A stretch of DNA of 7,559 bases from positions 1 to 7,559 of the forward strand of contig JASBZD010000059.1 in NCBI GenBank assembly GCA_029983595.1, in the 5' to 3' direction. The number at the start of each line of letters is the position of its first letter. Position 1 is the stretch's first letter. The translations under genes and the position numbers were made by a program. The stretch comes from Peptoniphilaceae bacterium (GTDB lineage Bacteria; Bacillota; Clostridia; Tissierellales; Peptoniphilaceae). Below the pieces are notes generated by a model. That model had not been told where the DNA came from. It worked only from the letters and a program-made list of their open reading frames with translations, and did not search any database. Below, in pieces: positions 6,514-7,559 of the stretch.

Positions 6514-6589
6514 AGTTAGGTAAAAACGTTTTCATCACCTGACTTATTGGATACTGTCCGCTACCGCAAGGGACCGGGGTAACCTATAA
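6514..6589 (+). ncRNA. Structured 5' leader of tryptophanase mRNA, candidate cis-regulatory RNA
   Basis: This is a GC-rich island in an otherwise A+T-rich intergenic region, starting where transcription is predicted to start. Helix 1: AGTTAGGT (6514-6521) with ACCTGACT (6537-6544), 8 bp including one G-U. Helix 2: 6544-6554 with 6579-6589, nine pairs with two mismatches, including GG-x-TAC against GTA-x-CC; base 6544 could join either helix. Inside helix 2, GTCC (6556-6559) pairs with GGAC (6571-6574). The 11-nt loop contains CCG (6564-6566), which could form a pseudoknot with CGG (6575-6577). TAGGT (6517-6521) can alternatively pair with ACCTA (6582-6586), and CCTA (6583-6586) can pair with TAGG overlapping the ribosome binding site (6598-6601). 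No poly-T follows, so control would act on translation or stability and not by termination. I recognise no known riboswitch class. Pairing is seen by eye; regulation is inference. Confidence 0.5.
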
Positions 6590-6598
6590 AAAATATTT

Positions 6599-6604
6599 AG
6601 GAGG
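6599..6604 (+). promoter_or_regulatory. Ribosome binding site of tryptophanase
   Basis: A perfect AGGAGG stands 8 nt before the ATG at 6613 and fixes the start. Its upstream edge (TAGG, 6598-6601) is complementary to CCTA at 6583-6586 in the structured leader, which could mask it. Confidence 0.85.
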
Positions 6605-6612
6605 ATAGTATA

Positions 6613-7559
6613 ATGACAAAAGAATACGAATTAGACGTAAAGGCACCTAGTAGTTTTACATATGTTACTAAAAACATACCAAAAGTTACTATTGAGCAAA
6701 GAGAAGAGGCTTTAAAGAAAACTCATTATAACGAGTTTGCCTTCCCAGCTGGAATGCTTACTATTGATATGCTTTCTGACTCAGGTACTACAGCAATGAC
6801 TGATAAACAGTGGTCTGCTTTATTTTTAGGAGATGAGTCATATGGGCGCAACAATGGTTATTATGTTTTACTAGATGCAATGAGAGACTGTTTTGAAAGA
6901 GGAGACGACCAAAAACGTGCGATTAATTTAATCCGTACCGATGAAAAAGATATAGATAAACTTATGGAAGAACTATATCTAGTAGATATTGAAGGAGGAT
7001 TATTTAATGGTGGACGCTACCAACTTGAAAGACCTAACGCATTTATAATGCCACAAGGTAGAGCGGCTGAATCTGTTTTATTTGAAATTGTTAGAAAAGT
7101 GCTTAATGAAAGAGAGCCAGGTAAACAATTTACTATTCCTTCTAATGGACACTTTGATACTACTGAGGGAAATATTAAACAAATGGGTTCTATCCCTCGT
7201 AACTTATATAATAAAGAATTATTATTTGAAGTGCCTGAAGGTGGAGAATATGAAAAAAATCCATTTAAAGGTGATATGGACGTAGAAAAATTAGAACAAC
7301 TTATTGAAGCTGTGGGTGTAGAAAATGTTCCTTTAATCTATACTACAGTTACTAATAATACTGTAGCTGGCCAAGCAGTTTCTATGAAATCTATTAGAGA
7401 AACTTCAAAAATTGCTAAAAAATATGAAATTCCTTTTATGCTAGATGCTGCTAGATGGGCAGAAAATTGCTACTTTATAAAAATGAATGAAGAAGGATAT
7501 GAAGATAAATCTATAGCTGAGATAGCTAAAGAAATGTTCTCATATTGTGATGGTTTTAC
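6613..7559 (+). CDS. tnaA: Tryptophanase (tryptophan indole-lyase)-like, 5' part
   Basis: PLP-dependent beta-eliminating lyase that would split L-tryptophan into indole, pyruvate and ammonia in the cytoplasm. The 315 visible residues include IDMLSDSGTTAMTDKQW (51-67), the GDESYG segment (73-78), phosphate-binding QGR (148-150), HFDTTEGN (180-187) with the PLP-stacking Phe181, TNNTVAGQAVS (247-257), and DAARWAEN (278-285) with PLP-contacting Asp278 and Arg281. FDTT-G followed by RNLY matches tryptophanase better than tyrosine phenol-lyase. The frame runs off the right edge at SYCDGF, just before the expected SxKKD lysine, so about one third of the protein is missing and the substrate-selecting C-terminal residues cannot be checked. 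Compared with E. coli TnaA there are about 45 extra residues near 95-143, and the PTHQGRGAE motif is shortened to PQGRAAE. The start has a perfect AGGAGG. Transcribed divergently from the hydrogenase operon behind a structured leader. Confidence 0.88.
   Translation, partial: MTKEYELDVKAPSSFTYVTKNIPKVTIEQREEALKKTHYNEFAFPAGMLTIDMLSDSGTTAMTDKQWSALFLGDESYGRNNGYYVLLDAMRDCFERGDDQKRAINLIRTDEKDIDKLMEELYLVDIEGGLFNGGRYQLERPNAFIMPQGRAAESVLFEIVRKVLNEREPGKQFTIPSNGHFDTTEGNIKQMGSIPRNLYNKELLFEVPEGGEYEKNPFKGDMDVEKLEQLIEAVGVENVPLIYTTVTNNTVAGQAVSMKSIRETSKIAKKYEIPFMLDAARWAENCYFIKMNEEGYEDKSIAEIAKEMFSYCDGF

Noticed and set aside
6547..6582. Eleven-codon frame from a TTG in the leader (LDTVRYRKGPG), considered as a leader peptide
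   Set aside because: It has no Shine-Dalgarno, starts with TTG and contains no Trp codon; the GC-rich sequence is better explained by base pairing.
6550..6584. Known riboswitches suggested by ACCGC and CGGGGTAACC (T-box, glycine, c-di-GMP-I, ZTP)
   Set aside because: The diagnostic cores are absent: no GGGTGGNACCGCG, no tandem glycine core, no GGGACGCAAAGCC, no CCGCCTGGGC.
6613..7559. Tyrosine phenol-lyase as identity of the PLP lyase
   Set aside because: FDTT-G and the RNLY segment follow the tryptophanase pattern; the deciding C-terminal residues are outside the window, so this is preferred and not proven.

Overview
The window reads as chromosomal DNA of a low-GC, anaerobic, fermentative Firmicute. 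The A+T-rich codon use, strong AGGAGG ribosome binding sites, an [FeFe] hydrogenase with a maturase, and an indole-forming tryptophanase all fit this. Peptoniphilaceae-type anaerobic cocci (Peptoniphilus, Anaerococcus and relatives) are a reasonable guess, but this rests on gene content and not on a phylogenetic marker.

Layout, left to right. (1) The 3' part of a glycerol dehydrogenase gene (gldA, + strand), cut by the left edge and closed by a clear intrinsic terminator. (2) A short + strand unit with its own promoter: a RelB/DinJ-type antitoxin with no toxin beside it, then, after 2 nt, hydE, the radical-SAM maturase of [FeFe] hydrogenases. (3) A terminator hairpin shared by the converging units. 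(4) A compact - strand operon read from about 6374 down to 2469: a NuoE/HydC-like thioredoxin-fold [2Fe-2S] protein, a group B monomeric [FeFe] hydrogenase, an ABC-2 exporter ATPase and its permease. Every junction overlaps or abuts. (5) A 265-bp divergent control region with one promoter for each direction and, on the + side, a GC-rich, foldable leader of about 100 nt. (6) The 5' part of a tryptophanase gene (tnaA-like, + strand), cut by the right edge just before the expected PLP lysine.

How the parts fit: HydE helps build the diiron site that the hydrogenase on the opposite strand needs, so the two convergent units are functionally linked. HydF and HydG are not in the window. The small [2Fe-2S] protein is probably an electron-transfer or accessory partner of the hydrogenase. 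The ABC exporter is co-transcribed with the hydrogenase for no obvious reason. Glycerol dehydrogenase, hydrogenase and tryptophanase all belong to anaerobic fermentation of glycerol and amino acids.

Points most worth a second look: the structured leader in front of tryptophanase, which matches no riboswitch class I can recall; an insertion of roughly 45 residues in that tryptophanase; the orphan antitoxin coupled to hydE; and the small [2Fe-2S]-type protein that lacks its fourth ligand cysteine.
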